Source: Hymenobacter cheonanensis (lineage in GTDB: Bacteria; Bacteroidota; Bacteroidia; Cytophagales; Hymenobacteraceae). From it: 64,000 nucleotides of DNA. Location of the stretch: NCBI RefSeq assembly GCF_030581075.1, contig NZ_JAUQSW010000002.1, positions 124,001 through 188,000 of the forward strand, in the 5' to 3' direction. Every line of letters starts with the position of its first letter. Positions within the stretch are counted from its first letter, which is position 1. The notes beneath the pieces are model-generated. The model made no database searches and was not told the DNA's origin. It saw nothing but the letters and a program-made list of their open reading frames with translations. Below are positions 44,614 through 53,297 of the stretch, in pieces. A program made the position numbers and the translations under genes.

Positions 44614-44768
44614 AAACAAGCGATAAGCGGCCACAACTGCTGGCCAGGGAGCAGCATGCCGGCAAACCTAGCGGCTGATTCTGGCGGAAACTTGGCAGCC
44701 AGGTAGCCGGCTCGGTGGGCTAGCCCAACCGAGCATTGGCCTGTCAGATTAGCGCCAGATTCGGCCGG

Positions 44769-44776
44769 TAGGTTTG
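44769..44776 (+). promoter_or_regulatory. Candidate -7 promoter element for the PepSY-like gene
   Basis: TAGGTTTG matches TAnnTTTG exactly, 22 bases before ATG 44799. A TTGG at 44736 is too far for a standard -33 element. Confidence 0.42.
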
Positions 44777-44798
44777 GATAAACATTTCTCATTTACCC

Positions 44799-45230
44799 AT
44801 GAAAAGCCTGTTGTTACTGCTCGGCGCCACCCTGCTGGCTAGCGCCGCTCACGCCCAGAAAGTAGCCCCCGGCCAGGTGCCGGCTGCCGCCAAAGCCACG
44901 TTCCGGGCTAAGTTTCCGGCGGTGAAATCGGTAGCGTGGGAAAAGGAAGGCGCCAACTTCGAAGCCGGCTTTAAGCTGAATGGCAAAACAATGTCGGCCG
45001 TCCTCACGCCCGCCGGCGCGCTTCAGGAAACCGAAACCGACATAATGCCCGCCCAGCTGCCCGCCGCCGTGCGCGCCACCCTGGCCCGCGACTACAAAGC
45101 CTACAAGGTGGCCGAGGCGGCTACCATCGTCAGGACCGACGGCAGCACCGTGTACGAAGCCGAAGTGGCCAAAGGGGGCCGGAAGCAGGACGTGCTTTTC
45201 ACCGCCGATGGCCGGGTAGTGACGCCCTAG
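44799..45230 (+). CDS. PepSY-like periplasmic protein
   Basis: This 143-residue exported protein (signal MKSLLLLLGATLLASAAHAQ) has two similar halves of the PepSY-like/DUF2874 kind: VPAAAKATFRAKFPAVKSVA with WEKEGANFEAGFKLNGK, and LPAAVRATLARDYKAYKVAE with VRTDGSTVYEAEVAKGG. Such proteins are common in Bacteroidota next to two-component systems and efflux pumps and are thought to bind or inhibit partners in the periplasm. It precedes the TolC/adaptor/RND operon by 75 bases, so it may respond to the same envelope stress; that link is inferred. Confidence 0.82.
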   Translation: MKSLLLLLGATLLASAAHAQKVAPGQVPAAAKATFRAKFPAVKSVAWEKEGANFEAGFKLNGKTMSAVLTPAGALQETETDIMPAQLPAAVRATLARDYKAYKVAEAATIVRTDGSTVYEAEVAKGGRKQDVLFTADGRVVTP

Positions 45231-45305
45231 CCCCGATTGCAAATCAGCCCGTTGGCTACGGGCGGGCAGCGGTGCCGGGAAGATTACCATGAGACAGGAA
45301 GCACT

Positions 45306-46640
45306 ATGATTAAAAGCATGTTAACAGTCCGATTTTGGGCGTGGCTGCTGGTGAGCTGGGTTGGGCTAGGGCTGCCGGCGCGCGCCCAAGTGCCGGCTAC
45401 CTCCCCTACCCGCGACCTGGCCTTTTACCTGACCCAGGCCCGGCAAAACAGCCCGCTGAGCGCCGACGTGCGCAACCAGGGCCGCGCCGTGCAACTCGAA
45501 ACCGAGCGCCTGCGCGCCTTTTACACCAAGGCCAACGGTACGCTGGTGGGCAACTACACCGCCGTGCCGGTGCTGACCCGCGACAACGGCCGCATCCGCC
45601 TCAGCTACTCGGCCGACAACAGCACCAACTACGTGGGCTACGACGTGGCCCTGAGCAACGGCGCGCTCTACCAGGGCTACGCCCAGCTCACGCAGCCGCT
45701 CTTCAACCAAAAGCGCTTCGAGGCCTACGCCCAGCAGGCGCAGGGGCTGGCCCGGAGCCAGCAAAACCTGTCGCAGCTTTCGCTGCACGATTTGGAGAAG
45801 CTGGTGGGCGACCAATACATCCTGTGCCGGCAGGATTTAGACCAGCTCAGCTACGTGCGCGAGCTGCTGGGCATTCTGGACAAGCAACGGCTGCTGGTGC
45901 GCAAGCTGGTGGAGGCGAGCCTGTTGAAGCAGTCGGACTACGCCCTACTCAACATCGAGGTCGAAACCCAACAGCTCTTTCTCAATACCTACCGCACGGC
46001 CTACCACCGCGATTTGCTCGATTTGAACGTGCTGTGTGGGCTGGGCGACACCACGGAGGTGCAGCTAGCCCCGCCCGATTTGCCGCTGCGCCGCACCGGC
46101 CCCACGCCGGGCTTGTCGGGTTTCACCACCCGCTACCGGCTCGACAGCCTCACGCTGGCTGCCAACCAGCGCGTGTTTGAGCTGCGCTACAAGCCGGTGG
46201 TCAATGCCTTTGCCAATGGCGGGCTGGAGGCGGTAACCCTAGCCGATATTCCGCAGCGCTTTGGCGTGAGCGCGGGCTTGCAGTTTAGCGTGTACTTATT
46301 TGATGGGCACCAGCGCCAGACCAGCCGCGACCGCACCCAGGTGCTGCTCGAAACCACCCGCGCCTACCAGCAAAACTTTGCCACTATCAACCCCGTGCGC
46401 CAGCAGCGCCTACTCTACGAAGTGCGCCAGCTCGACGAGCGCCAGCGCCTGGCCCGCCAGCAGATTGCCAGCTACCGCCAGGTGCTCGACTCGTACAAGC
46501 GCGAGGTGATTGCCGGCCAGCTCTCGGTAGTGAACTACGTACAGGTGCTTAAAAACTACGCCACCGCCGCCCGCGACCTCGTGCTGCTGGAGAACAACCG
46601 GCTGCTGCTGATTAACGCTTATAACTACTGGACGTGGTAG
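45306..46640 (+). CDS. TolC-family outer membrane efflux protein
   Basis: This 444-residue outer-membrane channel has a signal peptide (cleavage near GLPARAQVPAT) and the two helical-hairpin repeats of the TolC family: AFYLTQARQNSPLSADVRNQ and LDLNVLCGLGD in the first, FELRYKPVVNAFANGGLEAV in the second. C-terminal helices are rich in Gln and Arg (RQLDERQRLARQQIASYRQV) and it ends INAYNYWTW. ATG 45306 begins the signal peptide; an in-frame upstream extension lacks one. It forms the exit duct for the adaptor and RND pump encoded next; a large repeat element sits between them. It ends with TAG, whose last base starts the repeat. Confidence 0.93.
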   Translation: MIKSMLTVRFWAWLLVSWVGLGLPARAQVPATSPTRDLAFYLTQARQNSPLSADVRNQGRAVQLETERLRAFYTKANGTLVGNYTAVPVLTRDNGRIRLSYSADNSTNYVGYDVALSNGALYQGYAQLTQPLFNQKRFEAYAQQAQGLARSQQNLSQLSLHDLEKLVGDQYILCRQDLDQLSYVRELLGILDKQRLLVRKLVEASLLKQSDYALLNIEVETQQLFLNTYRTAYHRDLLDLNVLCGLGDTTEVQLAPPDLPLRRTGPTPGLSGFTTRYRLDSLTLAANQRVFELRYKPVVNAFANGGLEAVTLADIPQRFGVSAGLQFSVYLFDGHQRQTSRDRTQVLLETTRAYQQNFATINPVRQQRLLYEVRQLDERQRLARQQIASYRQVLDSYKREVIAGQLSVVNYVQVLKNYATAARDLVLLENNRLLLINAYNYWTW

Positions 46641-46800
46641 CCCCACCCCCGGCCCCTCCCCGTGCAGCCCCACCCCCGGCCCCTCCCCGTGCAGCCCCAC
46701 CCCCGGCCCCTCCCCTGCGGGGGAGGGGAGCCTGATAATTTAGGACTGCGCCGTCGTGGCTCCCCTCCCCCGCAGGGGAGGGGCCGGGGGTGGGGCTGCA
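46640..46800. repeat. Dispersed nested palindrome, copy 2, with tandem 27-nt duplications
   Basis: Three 27-nt units start at 46640, 46667 and 46694 (gccccacccccggcccctcc type). The third leads into a perfect 43-bp inverted repeat (46690-46732 with 46758-46800) around a 25-nt loop. Arms match those at 51020-51135 and, less well, 14406-14520. It lies between the tolC-like gene and the adaptor gene and would form a very stable RNA hairpin in that operon. Confidence 0.92.
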
Positions 46801-46804
46801 CCGC

Positions 46805-47746
46805 ATGATTAACCAACTACGTATGCCTTCACAGTCTTATTTCCCTCTAGTGCTGCTGCTAGCCCTCGCCGCCTGCCACTCCGGTGCCACGGCCGACGAG
46901 GAAGCCGCCGGCCCGCCACCCCGCGCCCAGGTGCAGGCCGTCACGGTGAGCACGCAGAATCTGACGCAGTACCGCACCTTTCCGGCCACCTCGACCTACC
47001 CGCGCAAAAGCACCGTGACAGCGCCGGTGGCGGCCTACGTCACGGCCGTGCGCGTGAAGCTCGGCGACCAGGTGCGGGCTGGGCAAGTGCTGTTTTCGCT
47101 CGAAACCAAGGAGCGCCGCGCCCTCGGCAACGACGCGCAGCGCATCGACCCTAGCCTGAAAGGTTTCGGCCTGGTGTCGGTGACGGCGCCGGCCAGCGGC
47201 ATTGTCAGCGTGCTCAATATTCAGCAATCGGGGGATTATCTGCTCGAAGGCTCGCCGCTGTGCACCGTGGCCGAGAGCAGCCAGCTCGTGTTTCAGCTCA
47301 ACCTGCCCTACGAGTACCACGCGCTGGCGCAGGGCAACCCCAGCTGCACCATCGTGCTGCCCGACAGCACCCGCCTCACGGGCACGGTGCAGGCGCCGCT
47401 GGCTAGCGTGAGCCCCGGCCAGTCGGAGGTGTACTTGGTGCGGCCGAACAACCCGCCGCGCGTGATTCCGGAAAACCTGATTGTGCAGGTGCGCCTCACC
47501 CAGACCAGGCAACCCAATGCCCAGACGCTACCCGCTAGCTGCGTGCTGGCTGATGAAACGCTGCACCATTTCTGGGTGATGAAGCTGGTGAACGACTCAA
47601 CGGCCATCAAGGTGCCGGTGACCCTAGGGGTGCAAAACCCGCAGGAAATCGAAATCAAGAGCCCGACCTTTCAGCCCCGCGACCGCATCCTGCGCACCGG
47701 CAACTACGGCCTGGCCGACACCGCCAAAGTGAAATTGGTACGATGA
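46805..47746 (+). CDS. RND efflux periplasmic adaptor (HlyD/CusB-like lipoprotein)
   Basis: This 313-residue adaptor bridges the TolC-type channel and the RND pump. Its signal ends in a lipobox (LLLALAACHSG), so it is anchored by lipid. The barrel-sandwich parts are VTAPVAAYVTAVRVKLGDQV with RAGQVLFSLE and VSVTAPASGIVSVLNIQQSG with DYLLEGSPLCTVAE, followed by beta-barrel strands and a membrane-proximal domain. Between the two lipoyl halves there are only about 20 residues, so the usual alpha-helical hairpin is absent. ATG 46805 gives a charged N-terminus; ATG 46823 is an alternative. Its stop overlaps the pump gene as ATGA. Confidence 0.88.
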   Translation: MINQLRMPSQSYFPLVLLLALAACHSGATADEEAAGPPPRAQVQAVTVSTQNLTQYRTFPATSTYPRKSTVTAPVAAYVTAVRVKLGDQVRAGQVLFSLETKERRALGNDAQRIDPSLKGFGLVSVTAPASGIVSVLNIQQSGDYLLEGSPLCTVAESSQLVFQLNLPYEYHALAQGNPSCTIVLPDSTRLTGTVQAPLASVSPGQSEVYLVRPNNPPRVIPENLIVQVRLTQTRQPNAQTLPASCVLADETLHHFWVMKLVNDSTAIKVPVTLGVQNPQEIEIKSPTFQPRDRILRTGNYGLADTAKVKLVR

Positions 47747-50700
47747 GCGCGCCTACCATTACCGAGCGGCCGGGCCCGCCCGCGCCGCCCCGGCCGGCTA
47801 GCCCGCCTACCCCCGCCGAGCCGGCCGAAAGCTCCTACTTTCACACGCTGCGCAAGCCCATCGTGCTCATTGGGCTGATGCTGCTGGCGGCCGGACTGTT
47901 TGCCTACTCGCGGATGCAAACGGCTTTGTTTCCGGAGGTTACCTTCCCCAAAATCACGCTCATCGCCGACGCCGGGCAGCAGCCCATCGACCGGATGATG
48001 ATAACCGTGACCAAGCCCCTGGAGGCGGCCGTGAAGCGGGTGAAGGGCGTCACCATCGTGAAAAGCAGCACCAGCCGGGGCTCGTGCGTGATTCAGGTAT
48101 TCCTGACCTGGAACGTGGACGTGTACAGCACCAAGGCCCAGCTCGAAAGCCGCGTCAACGAGATAAAGGGGCTGCTGCCGGCCGGCACCACCATCGCCAC
48201 CGAGGCCATGAACCAGTCGCTGTTTCCGGTGCTGGGCTATTCGCTTGAAAGCAATTCGCGCTCGCCCATCGCCCTGCGCGATGCAGCTAATTTGCTGGCC
48301 AGGCCGCTGTTTTCGCAGGTGTCGGGCGCTTCCAACGTGGTGGTGCGCGGGGGCAAGTCCAAGGAATTTGTGGTGATTCCGGACCCGGCCAAGCTGGCGG
48401 GGCAGCGCCTCACCACGGCCCAATTGCAGGCAGCGTTTGCCACTACCAATTTCGTGCAGTCGGCCGGCAACCTGGCTAGCTTCCGCCGCCTCTACCTCAC
48501 CCTCACCGACACCCGCCTCGGCACCCTCGACGACCTCAAGCAGGTGGTGGTGCGCGCCGATTCGGGCCGCGTGGTGCGGGTGCAGGACGTGGCTACGGTG
48601 GACATTCAAGAGCAGCAGGAGTTCGTGCTCATCAACGCCAATGGCCACGACGCGGTGCTCATCGACCTGGTGAAGCAGCAGGGCGTGGACCTGGCCACCT
48701 TCTCGCGCGATGCCCACGCCAAGGCCGCCGAGCTGCGCCGCCTCCTCCCCCCCGGCATGACGCTGAAGCCGTACTACGACCAGTCAGTATTCGTGACGGA
48801 TAGTATTGACAGCGTGCTGCATAGCATCGTGGAAGGTCTGGCGCTGGCCATCCTGGTGATGATAGTGTTTCTGCGCTCGTGGCGGGCCAGCCTGGCGGTG
48901 CTGCTTACCATTCCGGTCACGGTGTGCTTCACGCTGCTGGTGCTCTACCTGTTTGGTATTACGCTGGATATCATGTCGCTAGGGGCCATTGCGGCCTCGG
49001 TGGGTTTGATAATCGACGACGCCATTGTCATCATCGAGCAGATATACCGCACCCACGAGGAGCACCCCGACCGCAGCAACGTGCAGGTGGTGCGGGCGGC
49101 CATCGCGGGGCTGTTTCCGGCCATGGTGGCGTCGTCGCTGAGCACCATCGTCATCCACTTTCCCTTCCGGTTGATGAGCGGGCTAGCAGGCAGTTTTTTC
49201 AAGGAACTGTCTGATACGATGCAGATTACGATGGTCTGCTCGTTTTTGGTGACCTGGCTCTTGCTGCCGGTGCTGCACCTGTTTATCGGCTACCGGGCGG
49301 GCAAAAATGCCCACGCCCACAACGCCGCCCAGGAGCAGGCCGACAAGCTGGGCTGGCTGACGAATTTGTTCGCCAGGCCGCTGCTGGCGGCGGTGCTGGT
49401 GCTGGGCCTGGGGGTAGGCGCCTGGTTGGCCGCCGGCCGGCTCGAAACGGGCTTTTTGCCTGACCTCGACGAGGGCACCATCGTGCTCGACTATCATGGC
49501 CCGCCCGGCACGGCGCAGGCGGAGATGGACCGGATGCTGCGCCAGATTGAGCGCGACATTATTACCAAAAACCCGGAGGTGCAGAGCTACTCGCGGCGCA
49601 CTGGCATCGGCCTGGCTTTCGACACCCGGCCGCCCGAGTACGGCGACTACCTCATCCAGCTCAAGCGCGACCATAAGTTGAGCACGCCGGAGGTTATCAA
49701 CCAGCTGCGCCAGCGCATCGAAGCTACGCAGCCGGCGCTTACCGTGGACTTCGGCCAGCGCATTGCCGACCTGCTGGGCGACCTCATGAGCAGCGCTAAG
49801 CCCATCGAAATCAAGATTTTCGGCGACGACCAGGATACCCTCGAAAAGCTCTCGGAGCAGACGGGCAAGGTGCTGGCGAAGGTGCCCGGCGTGGCCGACA
49901 TCAACGACGGGCTGGTGCCCTCGGGCCCTAGCATCGTGTTTCGGCCCGATGTGGCCAAGCTGGCGCGCTACGGCCTCACGCCGCTCGATTTTCAGGCCCA
50001 GCTCAGCAACCTGGTGGGCGGGCAAATATTGGGCAATGGCACGGCGCAGGCCAGTATTTCGCCGGCGCAGGCGGGCTCGCTTGGGGGCATTCAGGTGGGG
50101 CAGGTGCAGGATGGCGAGCAGCTGCGCCAGGTGCTACTGCGCAACGTGGACTTTAGCCGCAACTCGCTGGCGCAGTTGCAGAAACAGGTTATTTTTCTGC
50201 CCAATGGCAGTCCTAGGCCGCTCACCTTCTTCGCCACCATCGACGTGGAGCCCGGCAACGTGGAGCTGCGCCGCGAAGACCTGAAATCGGTGGCCGTGCT
50301 CACGGCCCGCCTCGACGGGCGCGACCTGGGCTCGGCCGTGCAGGCCATCCGCCAGCAGGTGGGCCGGCAGGTGACGCTGCCGCCCGGCTACACCATCGTG
50401 TATGGGGGAGCCTACGCCGAGCAGCAGGCCTCGTTCCGCGAGCTGGAGCTGATATTACTCACGGCCAGCCTGTTGGTGTTTGCGGTGCTGCTGTTTTTGT
50501 TTCGCGAGTGGCTGATTTCGCTGCTGGTGCTCTTTATCTCCGTCATGGGCATCACGGGCTGCGTGCTAGGGCTGTTTTTTGCCGGTATCCCGCTGAACGT
50601 AAGCTCCTACACGGGCATCATCATGATAGTGGGCATCATCGCGGAGAACGCCATTTTCACGGTGCACCAGTTCTACGAGTCCTTGCGCGAGACGGGCGAC

Positions 50701-50967
50701 GTGGATACGGCCATCCGCTACGCCATTGCCCTGCGCATCCGGCCCAAGCTGATGACGGCCATCGGGGCTATTCTGGCGCTCTCGCCGCTCGCCCTCGGCA
50801 TCGGCCTGGGCGCCCAGATGCAGCAGCCGCTGGCCGTGGCCGTCATTGGCGGCTTCGTGGTGGCGCTGCCCATGCTGCTCTTCGTGCTGCCCACGGGTAT
50901 GCGGCTGATTTATCACCACATCCGTCCGCCCGAGGCGGTGACGGAACACGAGCCGGCGGCGGCGTAG
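47743..50967 (+). CDS. RND-family efflux transporter (AcrB/CusA-like)
   Basis: This 1,074-residue proton-driven pump has the standard two-fold RND layout: a helix near residue 43-62, a large periplasmic loop, six helices, then a second helix, loop and six helices. TM4 carries the proton-relay acids Asp425 and Asp426 (VGLIIDDAIVIIEQIYR). The N-terminal 40 residues are an extra Pro-rich cytoplasmic tail. Second-half helices include LFISVMGITGCVLGLFFAGI and MIVGIIAENAIFTVHQFYES. Overall it looks closest to heavy-metal or multidrug RND proteins; the substrate is undecided. Translational coupling with the adaptor (ATGA) and the channel gene upstream make a complete tripartite pump. Confidence 0.95.
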   Translation: MSAPTITERPGPPAPPRPASPPTPAEPAESSYFHTLRKPIVLIGLMLLAAGLFAYSRMQTALFPEVTFPKITLIADAGQQPIDRMMITVTKPLEAAVKRVKGVTIVKSSTSRGSCVIQVFLTWNVDVYSTKAQLESRVNEIKGLLPAGTTIATEAMNQSLFPVLGYSLESNSRSPIALRDAANLLARPLFSQVSGASNVVVRGGKSKEFVVIPDPAKLAGQRLTTAQLQAAFATTNFVQSAGNLASFRRLYLTLTDTRLGTLDDLKQVVVRADSGRVVRVQDVATVDIQEQQEFVLINANGHDAVLIDLVKQQGVDLATFSRDAHAKAAELRRLLPPGMTLKPYYDQSVFVTDSIDSVLHSIVEGLALAILVMIVFLRSWRASLAVLLTIPVTVCFTLLVLYLFGITLDIMSLGAIAASVGLIIDDAIVIIEQIYRTHEEHPDRSNVQVVRAAIAGLFPAMVASSLSTIVIHFPFRLMSGLAGSFFKELSDTMQITMVCSFLVTWLLLPVLHLFIGYRAGKNAHAHNAAQEQADKLGWLTNLFARPLLAAVLVLGLGVGAWLAAGRLETGFLPDLDEGTIVLDYHGPPGTAQAEMDRMLRQIERDIITKNPEVQSYSRRTGIGLAFDTRPPEYGDYLIQLKRDHKLSTPEVINQLRQRIEATQPALTVDFGQRIADLLGDLMSSAKPIEIKIFGDDQDTLEKLSEQTGKVLAKVPGVADINDGLVPSGPSIVFRPDVAKLARYGLTPLDFQAQLSNLVGGQILGNGTAQASISPAQAGSLGGIQVGQVQDGEQLRQVLLRNVDFSRNSLAQLQKQVIFLPNGSPRPLTFFATIDVEPGNVELRREDLKSVAVLTARLDGRDLGSAVQAIRQQVGRQVTLPPGYTIVYGGAYAEQQASFRELELILLTASLLVFAVLLFLFREWLISLLVLFISVMGITGCVLGLFFAGIPLNVSSYTGIIMIVGIIAENAIFTVHQFYESLRETGDVDTAIRYAIALRIRPKLMTAIGAILALSPLALGIGLGAQMQQPLAVAVIGGFVVALPMLLFVLPTGMRLIYHHIRPPEAVTEHEPAAA

Positions 50968-51019
50968 GGTGGCTTGGGTTGGCTTAGTTTCGATATTGGT
51001 AAGCAACTATTTACATTAC

Positions 51020-51135
51020 GTGGCGCCCCACCCCCGGCCCCTCCCCTGCGGGAGAGGGGAGCCTGATGATTGAGGACGTTAGCCCCGCCGTGGCTCCCCT
51101 CCCCTGCGGGAGAGGGGCCGGGGGTGGGGCGCCAC
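51020..51135. repeat. Dispersed nested palindrome, copy 3
   Basis: Arms of 44 nt (51020-51063 and 51092-51135) are complementary except for a few bases at an inner cccctgcgggagagggg segment that is repeated directly. The centre (tgatgattgaggacg) resembles the centre of the copy at 46640-46800. It lies between the converging RND pump and PAP2 genes. Confidence 0.9.
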
Positions 51136-51169
51136 GAAAGGAAACGACCATGTGCCCAGCGTCTAAGCC

Positions 51170-51919
51170 TCACTTCATCGGTGCCTCGCTCACTTCCTCA
51201 CGTAGCGTGTGCCCTAGCTGGCGCAGCTCGCCAAGGTAGCGCGACATGACCAGATACAGTGTCCAGACCCAGGCAATGGTGGCCAGCCAGCCGGCCAGTA
51301 CATCGGAGGGGTAGTGAGCCGCCAGGTAGAGGCGCGACCAGGCCACGCCCAGCGCAAACAGCAGCCCCACGCCCCAGGCCAGCCAGCGCCCGCACGTGGG
51401 CCAGCACACAATGCCCAGCGCGCTAGCCAGCGCCAGCGAGGCCATGGTGTGGCCGCTCGGGAAGCTGGGGTCGGTGAGCAGCGTGGGCGTTTCGAAGCAT
51501 ACTTGGTGGTAGAAATCGGGCCGCAGGCGCTCGAAATGGTACTTGGCCAGCAGGTTGATGCCCATGGTGCCGCCCACGGCGCCCACCACGAAAGCCAGCG
51601 CCCGGAAGCGCCGCCGGTAGGCCAGCCACCCCAGGCCCAGCGCCACGAGCGCATACACCCCTAGCCACACCGGGCCGGCCAGCGCGCTCAGGTTGTCGGC
51701 CAGGGCGCAGCGCCCGTGGCCCTCGTGCTGGTGCAGGTAGTTGAGAATGGGCCGGTCGAAGGGAAAGCCGTGGTCGGGTTGCAGGCGGTCTTCGCGCAGC
51801 TCGTGGGCCACCTCGGCAAACAGCCCCCACGCCCCGGCCACCACTCCCAGCAACAGCAACAATAAGCGGTGGCGGCTAGCCCCCCGCAGGGCGTTGGTGG
51901 CCAGGGCAGAAATACGCAT
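51170..51919 (-). CDS. PAP2-family membrane phosphatase
   Basis: This 249-residue membrane protein has the three phosphatase signatures of the PAP2 superfamily: KYHFERLRP (C1), PSGHT (C2) and SRLYLAAHYPSDVLAG (C3), with the catalytic His in C2 and C3. It has about five membrane helices, starting with LLLLLLGVVAGAWGLFAEVA. Members remove phosphate from lipids such as undecaprenyl diphosphate, phosphatidylglycerol phosphate or lipid A. It lies 33 bases behind the histidine kinase gene on the same strand, so it is probably co-transcribed with the two-component system, which suggests regulated remodelling of the envelope. Confidence 0.92.
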   Translation of the reverse strand: MRISALATNALRGASRHRLLLLLLGVVAGAWGLFAEVAHELREDRLQPDHGFPFDRPILNYLHQHEGHGRCALADNLSALAGPVWLGVYALVALGLGWLAYRRRFRALAFVVGAVGGTMGINLLAKYHFERLRPDFYHQVCFETPTLLTDPSFPSGHTMASLALASALGIVCWPTCGRWLAWGVGLLFALGVAWSRLYLAAHYPSDVLAGWLATIAWVWTLYLVMSRYLGELRQLGHTLREEVSEAPMK

Positions 51920-51952
51920 TGACAGGAATCAGTAGTATGAAATAGGCAAAAC

Positions 51953-53218
51953 TCAGTCAAAATCAACTCGCAGCGTGTGGCGCGCCGGGCCGGCCTCATA
52001 GGCGTAGCGCACCCGAAAGCCGTAGTAAGCGCAGATGTGCTGCACGATGCTCAGGCCCAGGCCCGGCGAATCGGAGGCCGCGTTGTGCTTGCGGAAGCGC
52101 TCGAAAAACCGGCTAGGGTCGCCGGCCACGGCCGGGCCGGTGTTGCTGACTTCGAGCGCCGACTGCGTGAGTGACACGACGATTTCGCCGCCCGGCAGGT
52201 TGTGCTTGATGGCGTTTTGGAGCAGGTTTTGGAGCAGCGAGTCGGCTAGCCCCAGGTGCAGCCGGCGGGCGGGCAGGTTGGGCGCCACGTGCAGGGTCAG
52301 GCGTAGGGCGCGGGCGTCGAGCAGCGGCTCCAGCACGGCCAGGCGGTCGTGCAGCACCTGGTCGAGGTGCACGGGCATGGCCTGGGCGGGGGCAAACTGC
52401 TGGTTTTCGAGCTTGCTGAGCAGCGTGAGGGCCTGGTGCAGGCGCGAGAGGCGCTGGGCCGCCCGGCGGGCATCGCTCAGCAGCAGCAGCGTGGCTTCGT
52501 CCTCCAGCAGGGCCGGGGCTTGCAGGGCCTGCTCCAGCTTGGCCTGCATAATGGCCAGGGGCGTTTGGGTTTCGTGGGCGGCATTTTCGGTAAACTGGCG
52601 CAGGCTTTCGTAGTCGGCCACTAGCCGCTCGCTCAGCTGATTGAGCGCCTGATTCAGCTCGGCAAACTCGGTGATGGCGGGCGCGGGCAGCCCCAGCGGC
52701 TGGTGGCGGTGCAGGTCGTAGGCCCGCAGCCGGCCCAGCGTGTGCTGAAACGGCGCCCACAGCCGCCGGGCCAGCCAGCGGTTCAGGCCCACCACGCCCA
52801 GCAGCAGCAAGGCCAGCGCCCCGAGCATCACGCCTAGCACTACCCGCAGCAGGTCCTGGCTCTCTACCAGCGACTTGCGCACCGTAATCCACTCGGCACC
52901 CTGGCTGGCCGGCACCCGAAACGTGAGCTGCCGAAACGGCACCAGCTCATGCTCTGCCGGGTCGAGCAGCAGCGTATCGCTGAAGCCCAGGGGCCGGGGC
53001 TGCGTGCTGCGGTCGAGCTGATAGGCAAAGAGCCGGGCCGGCAGCGGCTGGCCCTGCGCCACCAGCTGCTGCACGTAGGTTTGCTCGCCCCGCAGCTGCT
53101 CCTCGGCCTCGTGGCGCAGGGCCCATTGCAGGCCCAGGTACAGCAGGCCGCTGGCCAGGGCAAAGAGCCCGGCCGTGAGCAGCAGGTAGTAGCGGGTGGT
53201 GGCGGCCAGTAGCTTCAT
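51953..53218 (-). CDS. Sensor histidine kinase
   Basis: This 421-residue kinase has two membrane helices (about 8-32 and 122-146) around a roughly 90-residue periplasmic sensor. HisKA carries His215 in the form AAHETQTPLAIMQAK, unusual in having Thr-Gln where Leu-Arg is common. The HATPase domain has the N box (LLQNLLQNAIKHNLPGGEI) and a G2 box (SPGLGLSIVQHICAYYGF). The usual G1 Asp is replaced by VSNTGPAV, where Asn stands for Asp, as also happens in some Bacteroidota kinases. It pairs with the response regulator upstream (79 bases) and precedes the PAP2 gene. The signal sensed is unknown. Confidence 0.93.
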   Translation of the reverse strand: MKLLAATTRYYLLLTAGLFALASGLLYLGLQWALRHEAEEQLRGEQTYVQQLVAQGQPLPARLFAYQLDRSTQPRPLGFSDTLLLDPAEHELVPFRQLTFRVPASQGAEWITVRKSLVESQDLLRVVLGVMLGALALLLLGVVGLNRWLARRLWAPFQHTLGRLRAYDLHRHQPLGLPAPAITEFAELNQALNQLSERLVADYESLRQFTENAAHETQTPLAIMQAKLEQALQAPALLEDEATLLLLSDARRAAQRLSRLHQALTLLSKLENQQFAPAQAMPVHLDQVLHDRLAVLEPLLDARALRLTLHVAPNLPARRLHLGLADSLLQNLLQNAIKHNLPGGEIVVSLTQSALEVSNTGPAVAGDPSRFFERFRKHNAASDSPGLGLSIVQHICAYYGFRVRYAYEAGPARHTLRVDFD

Positions 53219-53297
53219 TCCTAATTACTAGCGACGAATGACTGATGATTATGCTTTGACTATCAGACACTAACAGAGCGCTATTCGTCCTTAATTA

